From Monomorium pharaonis (Eukaryota; Arthropoda; Insecta; Hymenoptera; Formicidae), in NCBI RefSeq assembly GCF_013373865.1, contig NC_050472.1, positions 3,493,757-3,557,756 of the forward strand: a stretch of 64,000 nucleotides of DNA, read 5' to 3'. Below the pieces are notes generated by a model. It saw only the letters and a program-made list of their open reading frames with translations, had not been told where the DNA came from and did not search any database. The translations under genes and the position numbers were made by a program. The stretch's first letter is position 1. The number at the start of each line of letters is the position of its first letter. Positions 14,001 through 26,995 of the stretch are shown here, piece by piece.

Positions 14001-16841
14001 TGAAGCTTTCGCTCAAATGTAACTCAACCGTACGTGCCTCTGCATATCCGTTGAATTCCGCCATAATTCTGAGCCATGGACAAAACCTGGAAGCCGAGGA
14101 TATCGACACGTCCATTTCCATGAAACGAGAAGATTGCCGGGTAAAGTAAAACTGCCGGTGATTGTAGGGAATTATCGTACCGAGAGCGTGCGTGAATAAA
14201 ACTGTAGCAAATAAGGCACCCTCCGTGCAAAAAGGATCAGATAGATAATGTCTTTATTTTAGTCCTAATCACACATGCCGATACGTTGCACCGATAAGAA
14301 AGTATTTTAATCCCCCAAAATATGTTCCTCTCATGTCAAAATATTACAACATAGAGAAAACATTTTTTAATCTTGTAAATGTTATTTTAAATATTTCAGT
14401 AATATCATCAATTCCCTAAATCTACGAAATCTTTTTACAAAGAAGAAGAGATATGTAAATATAATTGATAATCTTATCAATCCATTGATTTTCATTTATG
14501 CTAATTATTTTATTAATTATTTTATGACACTCTTCATTGTTACGATTGAAGATCAATATCTCTATAATATTTTTAACAAACAGTTATTTTATTATCATAA
14601 TATCAAAAGAGGAGGGGTTAAAGGGGGAGTTAACTTATCGATTTTAGATCTGTTTTCGGCTGTCGCCGTTGTCTTCGTGTTCTAACGATAATTCTCGACT
14701 TCCTGCCGCAGCCGGGCGGAAGAGATTGATACGGCGACGCGCTCTCTATCCGCCGTTCGAATCACATGCAAGGGACGCATCCGGACGCGACGGACAAAAA
14801 CGAGGGCGGGGGTGCGCATGGTATTGAAAGAAGGAGAACGAATGCTTTCGCGGGGAGGGGGAGGGGGTGTCGGCGCATCGAAATCGATATGCGAACGCTA
14901 CCCGGTGTCGGCAAAAGTCGGGGAAGATTGAAAGTGCGTCCGCGCTACGACGGCAAGAATTGAATTCGCCGGGCAAAAAAAAAACCGGAGGACGAGACGG
15001 AAAGCGAGAGCGGCATAAAACCTTCCCCTTGACGGGAAATGAGAGACGCGGACGAGACGGAAGAAAATGGAGGCACTCGGAGGAAGTCGTGCGCGATGGC
15101 GTATGAATCATCCTTCCGATCGAAATTGCGAAGAAAAAGAGACTCCTTCCCGCCTCCCCTTTTTCTCCTCCTCCTCTCCTTCCGACTGCTGTAACGCCGC
15201 GTGCCAGAGATGAAGTTATTAATTCCCGCTATTGCACTCTCTTCGTCGGCATCTTTCATCCCCGCGTGCGCCGCCGCACAATGCGCGTAGAATGCGCGAA
15301 CGGGAAACGAGGGTGCGTAATTGAGTCTCTCCGAGGTTGCGGGATCCTAAAAATAAAAGGTCGAATGTCACACGTATTCGTTTTATTCACCTTTATTCCC
15401 AAATGCGAAAGCTGCCAGCCTTTCCGCGCGCAGTTAACATCGTATACGTCACTTCGCCGTATGTATTATCGAGAGAGCGACACGCTGTGTTCGCCCTGAC
15501 AGATACATGCGACTGCCGCCCTGCGAGAGTCCCATGCGATGAAAGTTAGGGGGAGAAATCGCTGAGGACGCGCGCGCGGCTAACTATTCGAGTCGAGATT
15601 GGAGAGACTTGACGACAAGGTACTTAAGTGTCCCGCCGGATTACACGCTCGGTGCTGACGGCAGTGTCTTACACGCGCGCATTCCGGAGCTTACTACTCC
15701 TCGAGAGTGAGAGGGGTGTATCCTCGGGCGCGCGAGGCGCCATCGGTGTTTGGCGTTTCTCTTGTTATTTCAGGTATTTACAACCGCGATCGACGCAACG
15801 CCGACGGGTATTTGTCGTACGGATGCGTGTCTCCCTTGACGTAAGTCGTTTTCTCCCTTTGCCTCTCGTGATATACCCTCGCCTTCCTCCGATTCCCGAT
15901 ATGTATTTATTTAACGGGGATCTTCGTTACGAAAGCTCCGCTCGGCGAAACGAATCTCGACGAAGTCGCAATCCGTTCAAAATTTACACATCAGTCACAA
16001 ATAGTCGTTTCAGAGTAAACCATATCTATATAGACTTTTCTCGGAACGATTACGACTGTGTGACTGACGTTCAAGTACGTTTTTATCGCGCGTATGATTT
16101 GTGTATTCGCGATCGGTCGTTAAAAATAATCAATCTTTAGTAGTGCCAACCTGCACGTCTGTCCTATTTCGAGAATTGGACGTGGAAATATGCGCGAGAT
16201 CGCGCAATTAATCTGAACTCCGCACCGACGGATAAACGCGCGAATCGATAGTCCTTTTTCCGGAAAACGCCGTAATTCATTGCGCCTAAACAGGAGGCGG
16301 ATTCGGCCGGGATTCGGGAAGGCCGGAATGTGAGGGGGGACAACGACGGGCATGAAAATCTGTCGCCCAGACAATGCCCGCGGGGGTTTCCTCGATTGCG
16401 GTTGGCACTTTTCGACCGCATCGAACGGAATCCCAGCCGGTGGCGGGTGCCCCGAGCGCGCGTGATCGTCCGCGTTCCAATTTATCAGCGCGCGTGATAG
16501 CCCTCGCAGGGATTCCGCTCGGATCGGAAGAAATTCTCGGGTCGGCGCGTGAGCCAATTAATTACTCGGCGATCATGAAATTCCGGGTGTTGTGAGATCC
16601 GAGTCATCGGTAACCGTAATTGATTCGTCAGATATTTGGGTTATCATCCCTTTATTGCCCTATCAAACTCGAACTGTATCTCCTTCTGTTTCCCAAAGTA
16701 AAACGCGATTATCGTTTTAAATAGATCTTTCCCCAAAGAATACGAACCTTTTTCCTGTTATCTTCCTAAGCAGTGAAATTTGTTATTGGATTTATAGTAT
16801 ATAGGTATACATAGGTAACATCTTATATAAATTGACTTATA

Positions 16842-17007
16842 TACTCTCTAAATCACAATCAGTGAAAACTCTGCCACTGATCACTGAAATCACTGAAAAT
16901 ACACTGACTTTCAGTGATTATTTTCTGATTATCACTGAAAGTCAGTGTATTTTCAGTGATTTCAGTGATCAGTGGCAGAGTTTTCACTGATTGTGATTTA
17001 GAGAGTA
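16842..17007. repeat. Perfect 77-bp inverted repeat with 12-nt loop (MITE/foldback-like hairpin)
   Basis: Bases 16842-16918 are the exact reverse complement of 16931-17007 with no mismatch or gap, around a 12-base loop (TATTTTCTGATT). The arms are rich in short CACTGA/TCAGTG words, so each arm is itself internally repetitive. The outermost base pairs are TA on each side, which fits a TA target-site duplication flanking a 162-bp element, as left by Tc1/mariner-type transposition. A transcript from either strand would form a long perfect duplex. Whether it is a mobile MITE, an endo-siRNA hairpin or both cannot be told from one copy. Confidence 0.9.
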
Positions 17008-17954
17008 AATTAAGGGAAGGAAATATTCTTTAAAGAATTAAGTATTATTTCTCACAGAATTCGAATCGCGTGGAACATTCGAAAAGAATAAGGAAATGTA
17101 TATGTATTCGCATTGTGACATTTTGCGATACGAGAGAGATAATTCCGCAAAAAAAGGGATAAAGGGACCACACGTCACGCGCCTGAGCGAGAGATATAAA
17201 TCTGCAAGGGTAAAAGGCCCGTGTAACACGTCACGTCGAAATGTCAAGTTTTTGCAGCGAAAAGCCGAGAAAACGGATCCGCGCGTAAAATGTATTTCCT
17301 GTTAATCTACGTTGCACATTGAGAGTTCTTCCTCTAACGGCGAGCGACAGGATTCGTATAGCTATGTATCTTCGTTGCGTTCACGACATACGTTAAGCCG
17401 CTAACGTCAGTCCTCGTCGTCCATCAATTAATCACGGGAGGTAATTAGCGTCGCGCAAAAAGGGAAGAGCACGACGCGCGACCACGCAATAATTATCATA
17501 GCCGAACCTCGAACGTTTGCGTTTGTCGGATCGCCTCGTATGAGAATGAGAGAGAGACAAGGATATACCGGCGCATTAAAAGGGACAAACTGACGTGAAG
17601 GGGGCAAGCGAGGGATGAGCGCGCGGAGGGAAGAGGACGTAAACGCGGTCGCTCTCGCGGTCCGCATTCTGCATAATTATAGCAAATTGGTGCGACGTTA
17701 CCGTGATGTCGCTGAACCGTAACGTGCGCTCGATAACGAGCGCATGTTTAGCTACGCGAGTTTCCTGCGACAACGGTTGTTGAGATCGTTGATTTCATTT
17801 TGTTTCCACTAGAGATTTCGATTCGACCTGATCAAGCGTGGATATTAGAAAAAGTAGAATGCTACGCTCATTCGACTGTTACTTAGCCAAAGGGATTTTA
17901 ATTATGCAATTTATTTATTAAAAAACTTGACAAAGTAGATAATATTTCGAATCT

Positions 17955-18346
17955 GTAAGATGATACAATTTCAAGTAGTGCTTAGTAATATTATTTCTAT
18001 TTTTATTAATTTCTCTTCTGTCATCATGAAAAACGTAGGCTTAAAAAATGGTTTATTTGTGGGAAATATTAGTGATACGAATGCTGTGTTCAGAATTGTT
18101 TGTTAAAACCAATTGCAGTATTTATTTCACACGCTTTTCTGAAATAGAATAAACCACAATTTTCATTAACATCAACAATATTTTCTTTTGTATATTTATT
18201 TGTCAACTAATTTAAATTGCAAACTTTCTAATTGCACCAGAGTTTATTTCACTTTATATTTGATTATACATATATTATTTTATTTTATACTGTGTATTTT
18301 GTATTAAAAAAATGAAAATATATCAAGCGAAATTGTATCATCTTAC
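17955..18346. mobile_element. Candidate non-autonomous element with 18-bp perfect TIRs
   Basis: GTAAGATGATACAATTTC at 17955-17972 recurs exactly inverted at 18329-18346. The 392-bp unit is AT-rich and codes for nothing visible. No clear target-site duplication is seen next to the repeats, so the limits may be slightly off. An 18-bp perfect inverted match only 350 bases apart is unlikely by chance even in AT-rich DNA. Confidence 0.45.
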
Positions 18347-21128
18347 CTAAACTTACAAATAGGAACTGCAAGCAACAAACTGCTCGCGTTATGGTAGTTG
18401 CGAAAGTTGCATCTGTGCATAGTGAACGAACAAAATCTTTTTGACATGGATTCATATATATATGCCGCTTGATCAGCGATACCGATAGAATGGAAGTCGA
18501 AGTACAATAACGACGGTATGCGACTGAGATTTCGCGTCTTGTGTTTAGTTCTGAACTAACTTATATTAACTCTCTCGGATTATCCTTGAAGTGCCCCCTT
18601 ATAACCGCCGGAAGATTACAACTTGAGGAAATTGTTCGGCAGACGAGAGCTAAAGTTCGACACCTGTCGAGTCCCGAGACTGGATAGCTACTTTGCTGAG
18701 ACTCCCAAGTCATCCTGGATGTGGATCTCAAGTGTGAAATGGTGAAGTCTCGTAGTGCTTAAGATTAACGCTTCCTCTATATTCGCTATTATTGCCATTA
18801 GTGCCGCACGCGTGCTGCTTTATGATACTGAAACCGTTGTAAGATGTTCTCGTTTTTTGTCTTGAAGGAATCAGCTGAAAGATAGCTTCCATCTAATAAT
18901 TATTCAACTAAAGTAATGGCGAAAATGCTACCTGAATATCAAATTACTCTGTATATATAAATTATTAATATAAAGATTCCAGAGTGTATAATATGCAAAT
19001 TTTAAAAGTCAATATTTTTTAGAAATTCTTTTTCTTTTAATATACATAGAAAAAACAACAACGTTTATAATATCTTGCTTCGTTTGCACGTGAAATTTTT
19101 ATTTTATCATGTTGAATCGCGATGTTTTATATCATATAACAGCCACGAGTGAGTACAAGTATAAATAAGTATAAATAGAATAAACGTATGATAGCTGCGC
19201 ACATTGTTGCGTGCACAACAATACATTAACATATTAAATCCGCGTTTGAGCGACGCAGCGTGCGTTTCGTAATCAAGAGAATGCAGAATGCCGTCGAGCG
19301 CTTATGCATTTTATTAGGACCCCGCGGTGTGAAGATATAAAAATATAGCGGCTGCATTTGTCGCCGCGCGGGCGCGCTCGTTTCTCAGGGACCTTATTAC
19401 ATGGAAATATTACGCCCCGGGTCTCACAAGCGGGGGCGAGATAACGATTCGCGAGGAACGATGTGGTACACTTTTTCCTTGGTATTAGACAACCGAGGTG
19501 GGAGCATTTCATTTCAATGTTCCTCGTATTATTAACGGTCTTTTGTCGGCTGCTCGGGGGTCCCGCTCGACAAAATCGCCGGCGAGAACGGCATTTATCG
19601 CCGTCGCGAGCCGACACGATTCGCATCTCGCGTCTCCATAATGAAAAATGATCGCGCGAACGAGCAAACAAGATTACTTTTCATTAACACGTTCGATATA
19701 ATGGATGTGATCCGCGTCTACGATACTTGCATGTCGCCGATATTCTAACCGGTATATAGATATGAAGTAATTCGAACTCGCGTGTGGAGTAAAACGAATT
19801 GAAATTCGCGTGTTAACGCACCGTCGCGCTTCCGCGAAAAATCTCACGGCGACGAGCGGTCAATCGTGAATCGAATCGTCAAATTAAAATTTCGGGCCAA
19901 CGTCGACCGCGCCAATAACGACGTCACTTACCGTGTCACCACCTATTTCAATTACAAATTTTATTCAATATTTATCCACAACTTTTCGTCATGTCGCGGT
20001 TCCACGTTGTTAAATATAAAACGATCTCGGAACATGTGTTACGCCTGCGTGAAAATGGTTCGTTAAACTGTTCAATTATGTGCGTTGTTTGTCTTCCGCG
20101 ACTTTTACGAAGCTGATAAAACCACAGGTATTTTTTTTTTAATTGTAATAAACGCTCAATTAAACCGACTTGTAAAACCACATTAATATGGTAACAAATG
20201 ATCAAATTTAAAAAAAAAAACAGGAAGCATTGTTGATATAAATTTTTTACTCTTTTTTTTACGAGAAAACTAACGTTATTTTTACGCGAGAAGACGCATT
20301 TACGAATGAATACGAAATTATTTAATGTAAAATAATGTTTTTCATTATTTTTGAACGCTAAATTTTAAAAGCGTAAAATAATCTAAGAGTTACTTGAACT
20401 AACCGTTTTAGTACTTAACGTAACAATATGTTGAAACACCACGTTGGATCAATTAGAAAATGGAACTATTATTCTTAATGCTTGAAGTGAATGTTCTCCG
20501 TGCCTTGCTGAAACTTGCTTTAGATACGTGTAGTCATGCGGCTTTGCAGATGACTGATTTAATTGTAATGTCATTCATTGGTACGAGCAGTATTGCACAA
20601 ATAGAGTATTCTCATGTGTTAATTGAGGTTTATCTCGTGGTTAAGCTACTGCATTCTGAAATCATGCATTAAACGTGGCTGGAGAAAATACGATCTCAGA
20701 GACGAAGAAGAATTAACACGACGCTTTAAAGAAGTTGGATCTGAAAGGCAAATTTAATAGCTCGGGAGCTAATGAATAAAAGTGATTGAATGATAAACTT
20801 AGATCTCGAGTCAGTCGCGGCGGCGGTGATACAATTTGAATGGCGGATTAAAGAATCAGCGAAGCATAAAAACGATTGCGGAAGAAAAGAATGAGGGATT
20901 GTAAAAAGAATTTGACATTTCCATTTTTCAGAGTAATATATTCGGAAATATGGTTTTCAAGTATCATATTTTAGCGAGTAAATCTCGAAATGATTAGTGT
21001 AAGTGCGAAATTGTGTAAATACAAGAAAAGTTATTTCGTCTAAATAGAAAGAGATTTTCACACGCTGTCTGAAACATCTTTGTTACAAAAATCTATTCGT
21101 AAGTTTATTAATTAATATACGAAAATAA

Positions 21129-21330
21129 TAGTTTTGCTGGAATATTAAAAATTTTAGCTAGATACAGATCTGAAAACAATTTTATTGAACCGTTAAATTA
21201 ATTATGTAGGACACTCAAGCGTGTTGATAAATGCTGCAAAAAGTTATGACATTCTAGCAATCAGTTTGACAATACCCCAAAATTATTTTTAGATCTATTA
21301 AACTTTTAGATACTTTTCAGCAAAATTAGT
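21129..21330 (+). mobile_element. TIR element, copy 1 of a dispersed family
   Basis: The ends carry imperfect inverted repeats: the left end has TTTTGCTGGAATATTAAAA and the right end, reversed, reads TTTTGCTGAAAAGTATCTAAAA. The left part shares GATACAGATCTGAA with the element at 48333. The interior (about 21195-21270) shares AAATGCTGCAAAAAG and GACATTCTAGCAA with the reverse complement of 50000-50085. The element is non-coding. The set looks like a MITE-type family in this gene's introns. Confidence 0.55.
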
Positions 21331-21722
21331 TTTTTATATAAGAAATTGATGTACCTATTTTCGCATCGTCATTTAATTTTGAACGTCAGTGTTAGAAAAG
21401 TGATTAATAAATATGTTCTCTTTATTTAGAAGAATATTAATTCTACCGCTGAGAAAAGTGATTACTTAATTTATCTTTTTAAAGACAATTATTAGAAAAT
21501 ATTCTTTGTTAAAGATACACGTTACCGTTAAAGGAAGAAAACTAAAATCGCTTTTTTTTAAATACTACAGAATGCTGTTTTTCCGCGTGTTGCGTTATAC
21601 GCATCGAAAAATTGCAATTTGTTTCGAGCTTCGCGTATGGATTCGGATATGCATTTCCGCATGTCAGCGAGTCGATTGGCCCGCGAATAAGTTGGAAACG
21701 GTTCGCATCGACAAATACTCAC

Positions 21723-21867
21723 TCGGATCCTTGACGGCTGTGATGACGAGGCGGAAGCCATTCGAGTTGGTGCCCCAGGCGTCGGTCGTGTATCTCAACG
21801 TCACGAAGTTTGTGCGCGTGTAAATCGCGCCCACGGTCTGCTTCGTGTTTCTGCAGGATAGGTCTGC
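21723..21867 (-). CDS. loaf: Coding exon 3: C-terminal part of the CUB domain
   Basis: The exon is 145 bp: 48 codons (residues 106-153) plus one base. The acceptor is pyrimidine-rich, ending TTTCCAG; the donor is CCGA|GTGAGT, phase 1. The translation opens ADLSCRNTKQTVGAIYTRTN and continues into FVTLRYTTDAW and NGFRLVITAVKDP. Cys110 supplies the fourth CUB cysteine, giving the usual C37-C64 and C88-C110 pairs. The FVTLRY and GFRLVITA segments match the last beta-strands seen in CUB families. Joined to exon 2, the domain is continuous with no missing segment, which argues against a hidden exon in the 27.5-kb intron between them. No N-glycosylation sequon is visible here. Confidence 0.93.
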
Positions 21868-24058
21868 CTGGAAACAAAAGAAAATTGCGTTCGTCGAGTA
21901 CGTGCCACTTGAAAAGAGGGCTGGAGGAGAGGGTGCCTTTTTTGCAGACGCTCGTGCTAACGATGCAAATGTCGCGAGCGTGATATCGAACGAACATGGG
22001 ACGGTCGACGTGCGCTTGATTTACGCGCGGATAGTTTTATATTGCAATGGACTAAAAGTCCCAATCGATCCTGTTCGTGGAAACGTCACGGGGAATGTGA
22101 TTTATGTTGCTGCACATCTGCGAGAGAAAAGTAAATTTAACGTGAAAACTTTGCGTATTAAAAATCTTGGATGTTATTGATATTTTAATCCTCGATTTAT
22201 AAAGAGAGAGAGAGAGAAAAATATTTTATCTTCTTTTTTTAGTATACGTATCTTTTATATATTTCCTTTCTGATAAATTCTTGTATTACTACATCCAGCA
22301 TTATCTGCTGTGAATGTTGTACTGAGAAAAAAAAACTTTCTCAAAATTGCTTCTATAACTTTAAAAGCGTACGAGAAAAATGAGGAATATGGATCCATAT
22401 TGCCAGTAATATCACCCGTATTACAAAGAATAATAAAAATGTTCTCTTTTACATGTCATTAACTGTTCCCTCGCACTTTATGAATCAGGCGGCAATGATA
22501 AAGGGACCGTAATTTCACCGTGGCGAAAGTCAGAACGGCAGCTTATAAAAGACCGCGTAAACGTCAAATAACGTTGTTTCCCCGAGATGGTGGCCACTTT
22601 TAATAAAGCGGCTATCCGCACACGGTGCGCGAATCTCCTCCTCTTTTTTTTTTGTCAGAAGTTTATGCCGGAGCATTTGTAAGCCAGCTTAAAGCGCAGC
22701 TTGATGCAAAACAAAAATAACATATCCCAGTAGATAATCCTGAAATACGAGCCGTAGATATCAATTCAAGCAGCAGCAACGAGACCGTGGTCGGTGAGCA
22801 AGAAATTTATTCGTAGATTTGCAACGCGGTATCTCGCTCGTTTGCCTCGAGACACGAGCAACGTAACACTTGTTGCACCCCCCCTTCCTCCCCAACGACA
22901 GACGTGAAAGAAACCGGAAACAAACGGTCGCATGAAGATAAAAAAAAGATATGGTCGATGGCGCGTATCGATTATTTTCTATAGCGCTTTTTTCTTAAGT
23001 TTTTAAGATAAAGTGATCGGACGCGTATATTTTATATCCGTGCACAAAACTTGCTATTATTAATTTTAAATGCTCTTTTTATTGTAACGTTAAAATGTAA
23101 TTCTAATCTTTAAATACTTAAGATTATAAAAAATGTTAATATTGTAATGAAAAAAAGCATTTGGAATTAATAAGTTTCTCTGTAAGTATCTGAAAGTGTT
23201 GTTACATTCGCTGTTATTTGTGTGTAATTAACGCAATTTCGTCGAAGTGATTTTCAATAGATAGAACCAGTTTTGTTGAAAACGAAACTGGTTTTATCAC
23301 GTGAAACTTTATTCATTATGTGTTCCGGCGAACAATTTCTAAATCAATTTTTTAATTACTTCAATTGCCGAAGCAACTAAAATCGTTGTATTGGCCGCGT
23401 TCGCGGAATATTGTCAAAAGTCAAGTATGCGCGCGTAAAACACAAAACATGTAGGAAAATAATAGAACTGCAGCGATAACTAAATGCAAACGTTGTTGCT
23501 TTATCGAGAAAGCAATTTGCAACCTTGTTTGTATTTTCCAATGTTCGCGTTTTATTTAGAAATCAAATATCTGCGCGGCGAGTAAGTTTTATTCGTTAAC
23601 AGGCATCGCGATCGCGTAAAACGTGTAATTTATCGCATCGTTCTTATCTGGTAGCGCAAAAATCGTAATTTCGTGTAGCGGAAAATTTAGCGAGGAGAAA
23701 GAAGGAGTTTTACATGATAACAGTTTAAATTACATTCCGCACATGCGCTTCCGCATAAACAACTTTTATTGAGATTTTAACTTTGTTGTACGATGGGGTT
23801 GAACGTTATAGTCGTGTATTTCTGGTTCGAACGGATCGTAAATGCAACCTTTCCTTCCTCTTACTGTCTTTGATCAGCGGCTTTGTTATCGCAAAATATT
23901 ATCGAATCTATCCTCAGGCTGTTTAATAACTGTCTTCTTCCCGTCCCCCAATTAGCGTGAACAAGAGATTTAGTTTTGCGGGAGATAATCCGCATTTAAT
24001 TATCTCTTCTTGCTTCGATCATTAACTTCCATAATTTCCGTCCTTCTCATTTTCTATA

Positions 24059-24061
<3 letters not shown>

Positions 24062-24133
<72 letters not shown>
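24062..24133. repeat. (CT)36 microsatellite
   Basis: An almost pure 72-base CT tract, followed by CCCTCCCTCCCC. It creates long Ser/Leu or Arg/Glu frames on both strands, which are artefacts. In the gene's transcript it reads as GA. Confidence 0.98.
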
Positions 24134-24137
<4 letters not shown>

Positions 24138-25670
24138 CCTCCCCTCTTTCCCCTTATTTTCCATGTGGCAGAAACAACAACGCAGCTTCTACGTATCAGA
24201 TGAGTGGGAATAATTAGCATGGCTAAAACTGCAAACGCTCGCATTAAGAATGCAAGTAGGATATGTGCATAATTTAGAAAATACAATCTTTCCAGTCCCA
24301 TTTAGCTTCCCTTGCAATTTTTATCAAAATTCTTATACATTTTAACAATGGAATGTATAATAACTTTTACATGAAATATGTAAAGATGTAAGATAGCAAT
24401 AAATTTATACAGAAAATTTATATGGAAAATTGAAAATATGTGATGCATTTAAAAATAATTTTTTTTAATCGATATGTAATAATTCCGACTTTTATCATTG
24501 TTTCAGGACCGTGATGGATGAAACTGATTGGATTCGCCGTTTCGGTGAGTTACTGTGTAATATGAAACTGTCATGCAATGTCAAAACCGCAACACTAAAA
24601 TTAAATTTCATGAATTTTTTAAATTATATTCACCGCTCAGGCTATATGCCACATAAAATCTCAAATTTATTAGTTTTTAATTTTTACGTTACATAAGATT
24701 TTTTTTAATTTAAAGCAATTTTTCCTAAGTCGCAGAAAACTTAGTTTATCAATGTTTTTGTTAAATAATATAGATATGATTATATTATTATAACATGATT
24801 ATCTTACGTATATCAGCGCATTATTTATTTCCACAGTCTAATAGTATTAGAAAATTACACAATTTTAAAATATCGCGAATGCATAAATATTACATTTATA
24901 AATTTTTTTTTTACTTACAATTAAAATTTTTAATTGTACTAACTGTAATGCATTTTTCGCGCGATATATAAAGTAATTTAGGATAAGCTGATTGTTAAAT
25001 ATTATTCGTTGTTAAGTCACGAAGGGGGCAACGTGCTTGCACAATGTATTAGGAGATAACACGAAATGAGGAAAAAGGAATAAAAGTAAAATAACGTTCT
25101 CGAAAAAGAAAAACCTCGAGAAACTGGGTCGCCGAGAATAAAGTTACGGAATAAAAGTCCACAGTTATATAAGGACACAAACTTTGCCAGTCGTTAATAA
25201 TTGTAGAGAGAATTAATAAAGTTAAGAGAGAGAGCAACGTCAATTTATAATATAAATTTATATAATATTGCATAGTTATGAAACATGAGTTTTTCTTGTG
25301 TTTTGCACTTGAAAACTTATGTATTTTGGTACATTGAAATATTCTGTATGAGCAGACGTGCACACGTTCGGACGTGACCAATATTACATCAAATCCATTA
25401 CATTTGGCAAATTATTATCATTATGTCGCACGCACTGCAATTATTCGAACAATTTGTTAAATCCCATTAATCAAAGCATTTATTTTTATTAAAAATAACG
25501 TAACTGCAGTTTTGCATTTGAATGACATGCTAATGCAGTACATCGATTGTATACGAGCGGATTTTCGACCAACAAAAATAATTTACAGAATAAACTGCTT
25601 AATTATCCTAATGTTATTCCGCAATGCGTTGAATCGTATTGTGTTATAGTAAATGGTTTTACTTATCCAG

Positions 25671-25740
25671 GGCTGTTTTTCCGGTCGTGATTTCAAGTCG
25701 AGTTGTGCATTCTCGAAGGAAGGATCTCGTTGTTTGCACG
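25671..25740 (-). repeat. Left member of an inverted repeat pair
   Basis: Read on the minus strand this segment contains an exact 29-base match to 27-kb sequence (core AACGAGATCCTTCCTTCG) and then a partly matching tail ending at AAAACAGCC. The partner lies in opposite orientation at 26996-27068, so the two could pair across a 1.25-kb loop. Confidence 0.75.
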
Positions 25741-26995
25741 ACAAGCGCAAAAATCACGTTAATGTCATTACAAACGCAAAATTCGCAACAATCTGCGTTA
25801 TTCCAAGCGTGATGTTTACCGCGGCGCGACATCGACGATCGGCGATGAATTTTATCGGTAAAAAGCTTTTTTGTGCCAGCCCGCAAACAATTACGATAAT
25901 CAAACGCCACAGTCGAATTTAATTGCCCGGTATCTCTCATCGCTGAATGGAGGTCAGTCTAATTTGCGATCGCATTATTATTGGCAATACAGTAGGACGA
26001 GTAGGAGCACGGTGATTCACTCTCGGACTGATGTATAGGGTCTATTTGCGCGCGGCAAATTGTGTACTCTGCCTGGTATTAGGATTGCATCCGTACGCGA
26101 ACGGCGGTTTAATAACGTGCTCGCCGATCGACCACACCTGTCAACCGGACGAGCACTTGTCAATGTCGACGACGAGAGTCATCGATCATGCACGAAACGT
26201 AGGGTTAAGTAATCTGCATCGTCAAGCAGACAGCCAAGCTGTAGACGTAAGCCGGCAGCAGGAAGGGTTGCTCTTGTAGTTGCATAGGGTGCCGGGTTTA
26301 CCCTTTGATACGCCGCTGACGTACGCTCGAGGCAAATGAACTGGCACGGTACATAGATTTCAAAAGGGCCAAGTGCTTAATTCTACATTTATATAATCTT
26401 TCAATCTTCTCTCATTTTCGAAGCAGAAAGGTGGAAATTTTATGTTGGGCGTTAGTCAGATAATATGGATCTACAACGATAGTTTTGTTCCTTTGTGCTC
26501 CCCTCGGCAGATTTATTCTAATCAAGAATTGAAATTACTATCGTTATTATGGGGAAAATATCTGAAAAACGTGGAAAAGCGGAGAAAGGGTCTCTTTATG
26601 TGGCTCGCGACGCGCATAAAAGTCAGGAATTCGAAATAGGTTAGAGGCTAGAGGAAGTAGAGGAAAGGTCCGAGGACGAGTTCAGAGATCGTACGAGATT
26701 AGATACATCTTCGGGGAGAACGTCGACCGAATGGCAATGCCGCGACGCAAACGCGAATGGAGGTCGCCGTCCGTAAGAGGACCACCTAATCTACATTTAC
26801 ATGACTTTCAGCGTATCACGCGAGAATGGAACGGATCCCCCGACGAAGCCTCGGAGGTGCAATTTCTCTTTCATCGGGCTTTCTTGCCGACGAAAGAAGG
26901 CCTCGAGCGAGCTTACAACAATGCCATCCCAAGTCGATTCTCGAAGAGGTTCGGAAGAGGGCGTCCCCGAGTGGCGGCCGAGAGGCCATTGTCGT

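Larger units (their letters stand above)
3512..21722 (-). other. Intron 3, 18.2 kb, with CpG-rich island and hairpin element
   Basis: Bounded by GTGAGT at 21722 and TTTCAG at 3512, so it separates the CUB-coding and LDLa-coding exons. Most of it is AT-rich. About 14.7-17.7 kb is CpG-rich and has many short overlapping frames without domain support; the longest, 170 codons from 15628, begins at GTG rather than ATG. The intron contains the (ATGACG)n-like tract at 8155, the G-run cluster at 11065, the perfect inverted repeat at 16842-17007, a candidate TIR element at 17955-18346 and one copy of a dispersed TIR family at 21129-21330. No separate gene could be supported. Confidence 0.8.

Noticed and set aside
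14750..14765. tRNA B-box-like GTTCGAATC
   Set aside because: No matching A box or cloverleaf around it. Other GTTCGAA words in the window were also dismissed; no tRNA found.
15628..16140. 170-codon open frame on the plus strand
   Set aside because: It starts at GTG, not ATG, has no recognisable domain, lies in a CpG-rich island where stop codons are rarer, and is crossed by good splice-site-like sequences.
24010..24301. Frames encoding long Ser-Leu or Arg-Glu runs on both strands
   Set aside because: They are translations of the (CT)36 microsatellite.
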